Shown here one piece after another: positions 47,381 to 58,453 of a stretch of DNA of 64,000 bases (within the stretch, counting starts at the first letter, position 1; each line of letters opens with the position of its first letter). Origin of the DNA: Platerodrilus igneus (taxonomy: Eukaryota > Arthropoda > Insecta > Coleoptera > Lycidae). Made by a program: the position numbers and the translations under genes. The stretch covers positions 6,462,501-6,526,500 of the forward strand of contig JARFIW010001215.1 in the NCBI GenBank assembly GCA_036346225.1, given 5' to 3'. The notes below the pieces were generated by a model. That model worked only from the letters and a program-made list of their open reading frames with translations, was not told the origin of the DNA and made no database searches.

Positions 47381-48620
47381 ATAAATTATTAGGAAAAACG
47401 TCACACTTGAAAGTGTATTCTAAATTTTTATATAGCAAATTTTTATGGTCAGTCCATGTGAAACTTATCTCTAAATAAATACCCAACAGAAACAATCATC
47501 ATCATAAGCACAATTCGACTATTTGAGCGAAGTAAGTTTGATTTCCACACTGGAACGAACATCTTGAGTTGTGCGATGAGTAACCTAAAAACTTAAAGAG
47601 AATTCAGACCCAATTTTCCATGAGGTAAATCATCAAAACGATGTAGAGAGGAAACGGCAATTTTTCAGCTTGGTATGATGTTGTGGTTTTTAACTTGTCT
47701 AAGCATAGTCTTGGAGGTTCTGATAATTCATGGTGGTGGCACAACAACTTTTTGTAGTTAACACCAAAGCATGAAGGACGGAAAGTATGTGATATTATGT
47801 TCCATTACCAACCAGTTCAAATACTTTAATGAAGAAAATTAACCATTATCTGGAAATAGAAATCTTGCCTAAAAAGAATTTACCATATGAAGGGATGAAA
47901 ATTGTATCACTATATCCCTAAGGATAACCAAACATATGTTCGACGCCGTTCCATTCAAATAAATAATTTATGGTTTTGACTTCAGCTTGTGTAGTTTATG
48001 TTGCTTTTTTAAGAGCGCTTATTAAAAGAGATAGCATATTTCTATTTTTCTCACAAACGAAACAAACTGTTCCTTAAAAGGAATTAAAGAGATATTTCAT
48101 CGTAAAAACCAATTTAAACGAGCAAGATACCTTGAATGTCCAACATTAGAAAACTCAGAGCCAACTACTATCGATACCGAGAAACCCAATTGATAACCTG
48201 TATTTCACTGCAAGGCATGTTATTTTCAAGAAACATCCATATAAAGATAAAGAAACTGGTAAATTTGAATTGAATTGAACTCGCTAATCACATTTGTAGC
48301 AAACCCATTTTAGATAAAACTGGTGTAATACTTTTAAATAATTCAAACATATTATTTCAGAAAGCAAACGTTGCTGACAACCGAATACATTTTCAATGCT
48401 ATAGCAACAATAGAGACAGATTGAGGTACTTTAATTATATTAAATATACTAATAAAACCTTCAGGATGTTGAATAAGCAATCATTTAAATTGAAAAAGCG
48501 GTTGATTTTGTTAATGGATACTTATATGACCGTGAAAAGAACGCCAGAAATTTAGATTCAATTACATATGAACGAAAATATTCGCCTTCAAGAACTGTAC
48601 GTACCATGTTCCCGTGTAGA
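47381..48620. other. Unassigned insert next to the LTR-like sequence
   Basis: About 1.2 kb without recognised coding or repeat. By position it is probably internal sequence of the element that supplied the LTR, inserted in the R4-like LINE. Confidence 0.4.
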
Positions 48621-49394
48621 TTATTTATTATAGTTCTTCCATAGTTGTATGGTTTTGTATTTTGTTTCCTATGATTGTGTTAATGTGTGCAAATTGTTGC
48701 AATTAACTTTGTGTTATCTAGTATTTTGTGTTTGAATGGTTGGATGTCATTGTTTGTGTATTTGAATTCTATATATATTATTTGAAACTTTTTATCTACG
48801 TCTGTGATTTCTTTTTTATACCTTCTGTTATTTCATGTGGTAGTTGTGTCTTTATTTGTATTTCTTTCTGGTAATTATGTGTTGCGTTTTGTTTCCTTTG
48901 TCTGTTTTATGTTTCTGTTTGGTTGCTGTTTTGAGTTTTTGTTGTACTTGTTCTTTTATATGATTTAGTTCTGGTTTTGGCATTCTGTTGTTTCTGGTTA
49001 TTATTATAGCTGTTGTATGTTTTTAATCAGGTGTGTTTCTTGTACAACATCCCTGACCTCGGTGCTGTGGAGTTCTTGCTTCCTTTTGTTATTTAGTTTC
49101 ATCACCTCTCGAGTACCACGGTAGTGATAGTCTGCCTAAGTAGAACCGCATTGCCCTACAGGCATCCACATATTACACCATTCTGACCTCTGTTGCCATG
49201 CAGCCTCCGCCATGGATCGCTTTACAGCTTGGCTTGAGTTTTTTTATCTCATAGGAGATAGAATTTGGTGAGGTGACAAGGAGGGAGAGAAAGGATTGAT
49301 GGAAGATAAGGGTGGGACTGCGGAGAGCTGAGGTTGGATACCTCGAGGTCGTCATGCCCATACCTGTTTGGGAAGCAACAGACTCCCTAAGAAG

Positions 49395-49447
49395 GTATTA
49401 TTATTATTATTTATTTATTTATTTATTAATATATATATATATATATA
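49395..49447 (+). repeat. (ATT)n/(ATTT)n/(TA)n microsatellite
   Basis: ATTATTATTATT then TTATTTATTTATTTATT and ATATATATATAT. It borders the 5' end of the R4-like LINE. Confidence 0.9.
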
Positions 49448-49529
49448 TAAATATCTACATAAAAAAGCAAAATTTTCTCTGCAATTTGCAGTTAAAATCA
49501 AACCAATTACGTACGATGTATCTGTAAAT

Positions 49530-49600
49530 ACATACACACACTCTCTCGCATGCAAGCACGCACCCACACCCGCACACGCGCACGCATGCACACACTCATA
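49530..49600 (+). repeat. CA/GC-rich simple sequence
   Basis: Imperfect ACACAC and GCACGC repeats; frames across it are artefacts. Confidence 0.8.
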
Positions 49601-50280
49601 GATGTGCTTAGAGGTAATCGAGAGGTCATACTGCATCATCTCGTAAATGTCCAATGCCTTAGAGTTGAGAAAATTTAAGAGGAAGCCCAATTATGTGGAT
49701 ACTTATTTGTATAGCAGAAACGTGAAAACTCCCGGTATAGTAAGTATTAATGCATAGGGACCATGATTGAAAAGTATTTTCATTCTTATTACATAACTTA
49801 ATGACGAAGGAATCGTGTTCTAAGATAAGCATAATGGTATTTACGTAGGACATTTTTCAAAGAGTTTCTTCCACATATTGTTATCAAAGTACTCAATTGT
49901 GTGTATAAATTATGTGTAAATGCATAGACGTATTATACAAGATTCTTATTTTGCAATTAGTAAAAGGATCGTAAATGCTCAATTTATGTAAAAGCGCATG
50001 TATAATATTTTACTTTTCATATGGGAAAGAATTTTTAGTCAATAACAAACGTACGACGAAAGTGTACTAAGTTTTAAATCATATCTCTAAGTAATAGGGA
50101 AAGTGTTCATTGACCTATATTCTAGAACAATCAACTGCTAAAATAAAACAAAATGAATAACTATAATAGCTCTGAGCGACGATAAAATCGTAAAAGCGAT
50201 AAGATAAGATCACGCACTGGTAAAATAAAACGAGTTTAAGCAATAAAATCTTGAATATTGATAAGATGGATAAACAACAT
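49601..50280. other. No recognised gene
   Basis: Nothing recognisable besides the 12-bp target site copy GATAAACAACAT at its right edge (50269-50280). Confidence 0.4.
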
Positions 50281-50522
50281 TACATGTGATTTTCCAATGC
50301 TCCACCCGAAGGTATACATTGGCCAGGAGGCGAGTTATTTTACCTGGAAAATTTGGAATTTTGCCGAACCCTTGCTTTCAAACAAGTAGGATCTTTAACG
50401 TGGATAACACTCACAACGGGACCTCCATTTACATCTCATCCGAACGAGGTGTATTTTGTGAAAAATGCTCGCCTAACATTTTCAAGCGGACCGTGTCGGG
50501 ATTCGAACCCGGGACCTTGGTA
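50281..50522 (-). mobile_element. tRNA-derived SINE, longest copy, perfect 12-bp target duplication
   Basis: Flanked by GATAAACAACAT at 50269-50280 and 50523-50534. On the minus strand it begins CCAAGGTCCCGGGTTCGAATC, which holds a B box (GGTTCGAATCC). It continues with GACACGGTCCGCTTGAAAAT, a body with TCCCGTTGTGAGTGTTATCC, and the 3' end TTCGGGTGGAGCATTGGAAA plus ATCACATGTA. No A box is present and there is no poly(A) tail. The perfect target duplication marks a fairly recent insertion. The plus-strand frame 50286-50543 is a by-product. Confidence 0.9.
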
Positions 50523-50534
50523 GATAAACAACAT

Positions 50535-52379
50535 CATAGCTAAGGCAATAAAACAAGAAATTTTTGAATATTACATCACCCGCCTTTGAGAACAAACCAA
50601 TTAGGAAGTTTGGGATAGAGCACAGAAGAATTTACATGCTGACGTCACAGAAGCTCGCTCTTATATAACCCAATAAATGTTGAGAATGCAGGTCAGTCCT
50701 GAGAAAACGTCACAATGCTAATGATATTTTTTTATCCTACGCTTTTGAAAGTGGCGCGTTTGTTTACGTTTGTAACACTTTTTTATGGCTGTAAATTTAT
50801 GAGTATATTAATATTGGGGGTACTCATGGTGGCGGTTTTTTTGAATCCCTGTGAGCTCTTAATTTCTCCCACAGTTTACATGTAACGTATTAATTTTTAT
50901 AGCGGGTTTTATGGCTATCGGGGTTGTAGTGTGTTAGTCCAATTCCATGATTCAATGGTTTGTTTTTGAACTTGCTGAATGTGGACAACTAAGCTTTACT
51001 ATGCCAATTATTTGCCAAAATCTATCTGTATTTTTTTAAGTTTAATACGAAGAGTGTAAAGTCCTGATCTTTATTACTGTTTATATTGAGTGCACTTTCC
51101 TATTTATTTCTGGATCCTATTGAAAAAGTTACGCTATTAATATAACCAACAAAGTTTCTATAAATATGCCACACTGCTTTCGTGCTAAAAGCTCATTTAA
51201 CTAACTGAAATGAAATTCACTTTTTCGTATTACCAATGCTTGCTTAAATAATGCATCGGTATCACAAACAATACCACAACAGTTAATTTGATCGACTTAA
51301 ATTGACAGTCTAAAGTTGGTGTATGGTGCACTTTGAAATATTATTAGGAATAATAGGATATTTAATATCGCTAAGAAGTTTTTATTTATGTCTGATGATT
51401 AGATCGAAGAATACGATTCATCTTGGATAAATAGATTAACTTCATCGTAAAATTCTGTTTGCTATAGAATCACTACAGCATTCCCTTTGTATGCGGAAAG
51501 AGTGAAAAGGAAAAAGGACATTCGAAGATGGAAGAGCAAAAAGAAAAGTTAGAAAAGATGACATTAAAGGAAGAAAGGCAAAAGAAAAAATACACATAAT
51601 AAAATAAAAAGAATGCGATAATATTATGACAAGAGCTGAAATGGCGATATTTTTATTTCTTATAAGATGAATTCCTACACAAGTTTATAAAGCCGTGTTT
51701 GTCTTATGTGAAAGGATATTAGTGAGATTGGACCTATTAAAGGAAATAAATAAAATAAATTACCAGTGATTGTAGAAGAAAAAGTAATTTTCTTCTAGAA
51801 ATGCTCAAATGAAAAGAAATAGAATAGTTTCAAGTTTTTAAGAAAAGAAAGAAGAGAATCAAATATAGATCAGCAGAATAAAATAAATGAACCCGAAGCA
51901 TTAGCAAATATCAAAAACCAAACTGAAGAGCATATTTATACAATAGATACGATATATGTATTCTAGCAATAGGGTTTATTTTTGACGATGAATTTTATAC
52001 AGAACAAATTGTGGATAGGGTTTACGTCATCTATAATAAAATTTTTTTAAATATATTGCAGACAAGCATTATAAGTGGCTAAAGAAGTGATATTGCACAA
52101 ATCGATAATATTTTTATATATGTGTTGGTACCATATTCGTTAAGTAATATAAGCTCAAATTCTTTTGAGTACGTAAATTGCACATTTTGTGAAGGTTTTG
52201 TGCTTATACTTTTTTTATCAATAGCAATGCTAAAGTATATCAATTATCTGGTATTACTAGTCAGTTACTGGGTAAATGATAGTATAAGAATGTCAGTTAC
52301 TAAATTTTTTTAGTTCAAGAAAGTTCTAGAACAATAAATAAAGAAAAACACCATTCTACCCTCGTAATATGTTAGACAT
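50535..52379. other. No recognised gene
   Basis: AT-rich. A strand-biased purine-rich stretch runs from about 51490 to 51900 (many GAAAAG and AGAAAA runs). No frame with known motifs. Confidence 0.45.
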
Positions 52380-52714
52380 TGTTACAGCATTCTGTACGGA
52401 CATGAAAGAAAGTAGTAAAGTAAACAAGAAAATTAGCCCACACCAAGTACCGCAACAAAAGAGAATCGAGAAAAGTAATGCTGTGGTAGTTAAAAAGTTG
52501 TAAAGTGTGGCGGGTCTCACAGAAAAGAAAGGAAACCTCAAGAAAGATTTATTTGCAAACCCTTATGAAATCGACATGTTAGAGAAAGGAAACCAACTCG
52601 CAAAGAAAACAACATTTTCCAACATATCCTGGACGTCGCAAAAATAAATAATACCCTTCTTTATTTATCTTCTACATTAATCCTAGTAAAAATTTAACAA
52701 ATATATTACTGTGA
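52380..52714. repeat. LTR-like sequence copy 2, left part
   Basis: Starts TGTTACAGCATTCTGTACGG and follows 46779-47110 with many differences. It is interrupted at about 52714 by the 2.4-kb insertion and resumes at about 55137. Confidence 0.65.
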
Positions 52715-55136
52715 TATTTAGGGGTTAAAAGGGCATTATTTGTCAATTGGTAATTCATTTCGTGATTCAGTGTTTTGAAACGCTTTTCAAAATCATTAGT
52801 TGAGAAATTAATAATTATACTGAAAAATTTTAGTAAGCTAAAATTTAATTTTCAAACCCCTGCAGATATAAATACTCATAGAGTATAGCGTGTATCATAT
52901 TAGAAACATTCCGTGTGTAAGATAGTATTTAAAAGGTCATGTCATAAACATATTTTAACCCTTGTATTTAATAAGTGTAAATTGTAGGAATAATTTCTGA
53001 AAAGCTTTAGCTTCATTTCTAAGATTTAAAACAGTTTAGTTTACAAGCAAAGTGGCAGTTATATTATTAAGTAAGTGTTTAAAAGTGTTGTGAAGAAACC
53101 TTCCAAGTATCATTAAACTATAAACAGATGTAACCATCGTATTTTTCTGTGTATTTAATAGGGTAATACGTTGCACAAACAACAGAAATTCCAGGTAGTT
53201 GTTAGTTATGTCAATTAGAATAAATGTATAGTTGTAAAACTTAAGTTGTAAGGGTAACTCTTGACTGTTACAAAAGAAGCTTGCAAACGAGGAAACAAAG
53301 TAAGATATGGGTGATTTTAGCGCATATGTTGTAGTGAAATAGATATAACACGTGTTATATTGAGAGGCATGGTTTTAAAACGTTAGTGTTCGTTGATTTG
53401 AGTGAATACAAGGTTAGTTATACCACAGACATGGAAAACAACATAAGATATAGTTGATTTTAGCGCGTATATTGGAGTGAGATAGACATATTGAGGGACG
53501 TGTTTAAAATCATAGTGTTCGTTGATTGAGGTTCGTACAAGGTTATTTTAAGGTTGGGTGTTAAAGTACGAGTAAATCATTTAGTAACGTGCGAGTGTTT
53601 GTTAGCTTCAAGTGATTTTCAAAGAAATGAGTGTTGGTTAAATGAAATACAAGGAACTTTGAACGTACGTTAGAGTGGTTTTGGAAAACTGACCGTTGGA
53701 GTGTGTTTGTGTGGGGCAGTTTTGGGAATTATTGTGTACATTAGGGAGATGTTTGTGGGAACGAGTAGTCGTTGAAAGTTTTACGAAGAATTGTTGTGTA
53801 CGAGTGTTTGTAATTTTTAAGGGTTTGGCAGATTTGAGGTGTGGAGAAAGAGAATATAAGCCCCAAGAGCTTGAGATGGGGCTTTGTTGCGCTCTTAGTT
53901 TTCAACAAGCGTACGCCGCTAGCTTAGTTTCAACTAGCTTACTGCTATTATATCTCGACAAGTTGACGGCTGTAATGCTAGACATGCTTTTACGTTTTGC
54001 ATAGAAGTTTAATTTGATGTAAGTAAAAACAGTTTGCTTTTGATTTGCACTAAGTGTGCAAAGTATGCGCTTTGAAATGGAGTAGATGTCAGTGCTTGGT
54101 TGGTTTAGTGGTTTACCAACAAATTGATGGTATTAATAGAGGAGGTTTGGGAGTTTAGAAGCCCTATCAAATTGGTGAACGAGATGACGTTTTGGTGATA
54201 TGGTTGCAGACTTACAGTTGAGGTGACTACAATCCAGATTAGGGTGTTCCTGAATGCAGCAGTCATTGATGGAATAATGGCAGTCTCGTGTGCAGTTATG
54301 GAATCCGGGTAACTGATGCTTTTTCATAGTATATGTATGTAAATAGGTGTTTAATCACTTAGTGCATTGAGGTGTATAATTTTATGAACTAAAAGGACAA
54401 ATAGGGAAAAGGTTTCTGATTGAACAATTTAATTTGAATTATATTTATTCTATTTTATGTGGGAATTTATGATAAGGAATGATTTATAATATTTGATTTA
54501 TGTACAAGGTAAAAGGGTCTTTTTGATTATTGATGTACAAAAATTAGCACGAAAGGTTAACGTTTACTATGAGCTTGTAAGGAACCAGGGATGAAGTAAG
54601 ATATGTGGTAAAGCCCTAGTACTTTCTCTGATTAAATTAATTGGAAAAATTTATGTGGAATAAATTTTGATATCGAAATGTATTGTTAAGGGAATTTTGG
54701 GGGATGTAAGGAATATATAAATAATGTGTGAAAGAGGAGTTTAATTTTGATTTTGGGGTGTACATTTTTCCTGTTATGTTAATAAAAGTAGGCGATTTAC
54801 TGGAGCAGCATTTTTTTGAGTAGTTAGCTTTATTTTCAGAAAGCAGCTGTGGCAAACTTTATAAGCAGAGGTATTTAATAGTGGATGGAGCTTGTAGCAA
54901 TTAATAGACACCCAGTCGTAGCGCTCGAGCAGTAGAGTTTTAATAGAAGAGAAAGGAAACAGTGGCTTGTAGCAATTAATGGCACCCAAAACGTGGTATC
55001 CCAAAACAGCTCGAGTCAATGGAGCTCGCAGCAATTAATGACGCCTAATAGTGGGGTGTGTAGTCTGACATTGCAGTAATTAATGGCACCTAGAACGTGG
55101 GACCCCAAACCCGCTCGAGTCAATGGAGCTTGTAGC
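52715..55136. mobile_element. 2.4-kb insertion in LTR-like copy 2, type unknown
   Basis: Inferred because the flanking sequence is continuous in the other copy. AATATATTACTGTGA (52700-52714) and AATATGTGCAGTGGA (55137-55151) could be a worn 15-bp target duplication. Its interior has a 143-bp internal repeat (about 53300-53560), a 102-residue frame (53696-54004, MECVCVGQFWELL..., no family recognised) and iterated motifs near its right end. The TTAATAAAAGTAGGCG sequence at 54778 could be a promoter or poly(A) signal. It may be a large LTR with its adjacent leader, but no second copy is in the window. Confidence 0.5.
53300..53560 (+). repeat. About 143-bp imperfect tandem repeat
   Basis: TAAGATATGGGTGATTTTAG (53301) and TAAGATATAGTTGATTTTAG (53444) each lead into GCGYATAT, a 'gtagtgaaatagatata'-like stretch and TAGTGTTCGTTGATT. 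Confidence 0.7.
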
Positions 55137-55138
55137 AA
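54885..55138 (+). repeat. Iterated motifs resembling LTR end plus tRNA primer-binding site
   Basis: GTAGCAATTAAT or a variant occurs at about 54894, 54970, 55030 and 55074, and GGAGCTTGTAGCAATA at 55126. Three of them precede GACACCC or GGCACC, and two continue as GGCACCCAAAACGTGG and GGCACCTAGAACGTGGGACC, then CTCGAGTCAATGGAGCT. The GGCRCC-N-AACGTGGG pattern recalls the tRNA-Lys-type primer-binding sites of retroelements. That reading is an inference. Confidence 0.5.
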
Positions 55139-55335
55139 TATGTGCAGTGGACTGATTTCAGTCCTATGGTTACCCTATATTAAATCTTTGATATCAAAAG
55201 GACGTAACATCACATACTTACATATTGTCCACGAGTAATTCTTGATAAACAATTACAAAAAAAAAGTAATTGTAAATTACAGTATTAAAAAAAGAGACCA
55301 CCTACAAGTCAAAATGCATATCGTCGTAGCTCAAA
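55137..55335. repeat. LTR-like sequence copy 2, right part
   Basis: Continues the match to 47200-47375: GATTTCAGTCCTATGGTTAC, TATTAAATCTTTGAT and ATGCATATCGTCGTAGCT. The expected terminal GTAACA is degraded. Confidence 0.65.
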
Positions 55336-57130
55336 AACTAGACAAAACAAACTCTAAACCAAATCTATGTTACTATCTATCGCAATATCTAAGAATTGCT
55401 TTTTGTATGTTAATAACTAGTGCATGTACCCCAGCTTAATTTGTTACAGTAGGCCAATCCAAAGATAGGCGGTTCAAGTCTAACTGAAGGCGATTCCTTT
55501 AGTAATTTTCAGATACTGCTGCAATTCAAAATGGTATTTTAATTTGGCATAAACTTGGATTACGATTCCATCTCCTTGCTGTTTTATCAAATGAAAAAAC
55601 TTCATAACTATAAATAATCAATTAGATTAATAAAATATACAGCAGTAATAAATTAGAATTTAAAGATGCACAAAATCACACTATAACGGGAAATATGTTA
55701 CTCTCTGTTTTAATTTACTGCAGTGGTAGTCATTTTGTCTATAGCTATAGGGTACGTTTAGTAAAAGAATAAGAAGTCGCAGAATTTGACTTATTTATAG
55801 CAAACTAAAAGCAAAGAGTTTAGGATTTGTATGCTACTCTGGAAGAAACTTAGGAATTTTGTTTAATTTTAATATTCGAACCGTACTTCCTAGTAAGGTT
55901 CAAGCTATCTAGCTAAATTCAAAGTATGCCAGGTTTGTGTATCTGTAACGATTGATTAGCATGGCCCAAGGTTGTTCGATAGTGTAAATCAATGATTCTG
56001 TTTCAAACATGTCTTTATGGTATTGTGTTGTTTGTACTTAAATTCCGTGTGATATGTAGAATCTTTTCAATTTCTCGATTTAAATTAATTTTTTAAAACT
56101 AAATTTATAGATTCCGTGATCTGCATATAAAACAGTGCCCTTAAACATTCCACACCGTAAATTTGCTAAATAAATTAGCACATAACTCCCATTACAAACT
56201 AGTTTATATTAATAAAATATAATTTTAAGGTAAAAAGCTCCCACTTCTTTTTTCATGGCCGTTTTAGCATTGAGAACATACTTCCTTATTCGATTTATTA
56301 ATCGTTATTGAATTGTAAAGAGGTATGATTTAATGTGTAGTTGCATCATTATTTATCAATCTTATTGGTAACATTAAATTATATTAATCTACAATTCAAG
56401 TAATAGAAAGTCCGCAAATTGCAGCCTATGGTATAAATCTGTTGGCTAATTGTTGCTTCGGATGTGCTTTACCTTTGTAATAGAAAAATGTAATAAACAG
56501 TACATAGTAAATCTAATGCACTTAGATGACTTACTAAAATGTAATTGCACACTGCTTATCTTCATTAACCTCTTTTTTTAAGTACCGTCTGTATAAATTA
56601 TACAATAGGTAATGGTACAATAAAAACTCAAGTGTATTAGGTAACACAATGAGTGGACTGGTCACACTATTATTTCTTCGTGTATTATATTGTTTGGAAA
56701 GATACTTTCACACACGTTTTATCACTGGCATTCTAAAGTGCCATTATTTTTGGAATTTGTTTTTGTATTTACTGAGTAGTTACTATGGTATTGTTATCTG
56801 GTTATGTAACTAGTATTTACCTTGATAGCAATATTGTCTAAGCTAATTAAATATATTATACTAATAGCTTCAATTATTATTTGCACAGAGTGAGATGTCG
56901 ATATTTGTATTTCATGCAACAAAGATAAAGATTCCTTTATACCCCTGAACACTGACTTACTTCAAATGACTCAGATATTTATTTGTAATACAAAGAGCTG
57001 TAATTAAAGTCTAAAATTAAAATTATAATGATATGATAATAAAGGCTTTGTGTTCATGTTGACGTAAAATTTTATAGTTGTAACCATTTATAAATACAGT
57101 AACTATTAAATAAAAGTGATTTAATAATAT
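55336..57130. other. No recognised gene; AT-rich DNA
   Basis: No supported frame or repeat. Confidence 0.45.
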
Positions 57131-57387
57131 GGTCCAAAAAATTTATGGGACAATGCTCTAAAAATCAAGAACTAACTATTATTTGTTTTGGTTATTTTGT
57201 ATCGTGTCTCTAAAATTTAACAACACGTAGGACTTCACTACAATTTTTCGAAGTCATCTGAAAACGCTGCTACTGAAATGTTTAATTTGCCCATTACAAA
57301 ATGCTTAACTTGCGTAATGTTCGCAATCTTGTACAACTCGAATTAAGGAAAGAAAAAAATTTCAATGAGTTGAATCATGTAAATGTG
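57131..57387 (+). repeat. 256-bp direct repeat, copy 1
   Basis: Matches 63744-64000 in the same orientation at high identity, from GGTCCAAARAATTTATG to GAGTTGAATCATGTAAATGT. Near its right end an ATG frame reads LRNVRNLVQLELRKEKN in both copies, followed here by a stop. It may be the leader and start of a retroelement gag, but this is unproven. Confidence 0.8.
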
Positions 57388-57691
57388 TAGGATATTGAAG
57401 CAAGCACACTCATTTGCCTTGTAAAAAATTTTTATCGCAATTGTTGTCTAAGCGGGGCATCCAGGGGCAACAAAAATTTTCAACCATTGTTTTGGTTGCA
57501 CTCAATGAATGTCCTTTTGCTAAGCCTTTACAGTAAATAGAATCTGAAAGTCACAGTGTTATCGTGGCTCTAAACTTCTACCATTCTCTTCAAATTTTCT
57601 ATAGAATGCATCGGTGATGAGAGCGAGCTATGTTTCAGCATGCATGGAAAAAGGCATGGTGTTTTTATTTGTAATAGTTAATATGACTTGA
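57388..57691. other. No recognised gene
   Basis: Short unassigned segment; ends with the target duplication of the RTE insert. Confidence 0.4.
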
Positions 57692-57955
57692 ACAAAGAGG
57701 TGCCAGAAATGGAAGGGGAAGAAAGAAATAGGCAGAAAACAGTAAAAATAGGAGAGATCGGATGATATACTAAGTTATGAGGAAAAGCGCAGCATAAGTT
57801 AGAAGTAAAAAAAGACAACAATAGAGGTAGAGGTAGACCTAGATTAGACTATTGCACACAGATACTGAAAGATATAGGCTATATGTGTAGGTTAGCTCAG
57901 AATAGAAAACAATGGAAGTTCAACCAGTTCTAGGACTGAAGACCTAATGATGATG
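57692..57955 (+). mobile_element. 5'-truncated RTE 3' end with perfect 12-bp target duplication
   Basis: 264 bp of the RTE 3' region ending TAGGACTGAAGACCTAATGA and TGATG. Flanked by AATATGACTTGA at 57680-57691 and 57956-57967. This fixes both the RTE 3' terminus and its target-primed mode of insertion. Confidence 0.9.
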
Positions 57956-58453
57956 AATATGACTTGAGTTTTAAAAGTTACAAAACTCTGGAATCTAATG
58001 GGTTGAAGATGTATCTTTGTAGGACAAGTACAAATAGGAATAGGATGCGAAGCTCTTGTAGTTTAACAGATTCCATCGAATAAAAATACTACTTTTAAAT
58101 ATACCTGCACTATAATACTAGGATAAAGAACTAATTAGCGTGCATAAATCGATCTTTATCGCACATTTTCAACTTTATTTTTATTTGTCAAATTATACAA
58201 ATGTCAAACGTAAATATCCCAAAACATAAATTAAATAAACTGTCAAACTAATTGAAAACCACAATTGTTTCCATGGCAACTGCTATAAATCAAAACGACT
58301 GATTGTCTAAATCTGTGGTATTGCACTTCAATACGGATAAATTCAGTAATATTAAATTTTACTCTTTGGTAGATTTGCATGTTGCTGACATCTTTTTGCT
58401 TTTTACTAAGCATTATATTTAACAAATAAATATAATTGTATATAAGTTAAAAT

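Larger units (their letters stand above)
37322..49393 (-). mobile_element. R4/Dong-like LINE, minus strand, broken up by nested insertions
   Basis: Minus-strand non-LTR element between (ATT)n tracts at 37321-37342 and 49395-49412. Its pieces from 5' to 3' are as follows. 49393-48620 is the 5' region. 46778-44891 covers pre-RT to RT. 44601-43220 is a second copy of the RT 3' part. 40709-40404 and 37665-37343 hold the C-terminus. Insertions separate the pieces: an LTR-like sequence (46779-about 48620), a DNA transposon (40710-43215) and a Tigger element (37668-40403). As I recall, Dong/R4-type elements insert at TAA repeats, which fits the flanking tracts on this strand, but the clade is inferred from a few motifs. 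Confidence 0.65.

Noticed and set aside
46779..52400. The two LTR-like copies as the 5' and 3' LTRs of one element
   Set aside because: The interval contains the 5' end of the R4-like LINE, microsatellites and a SINE; the left copy is embedded in the LINE, so the two are better seen as separate insertions.
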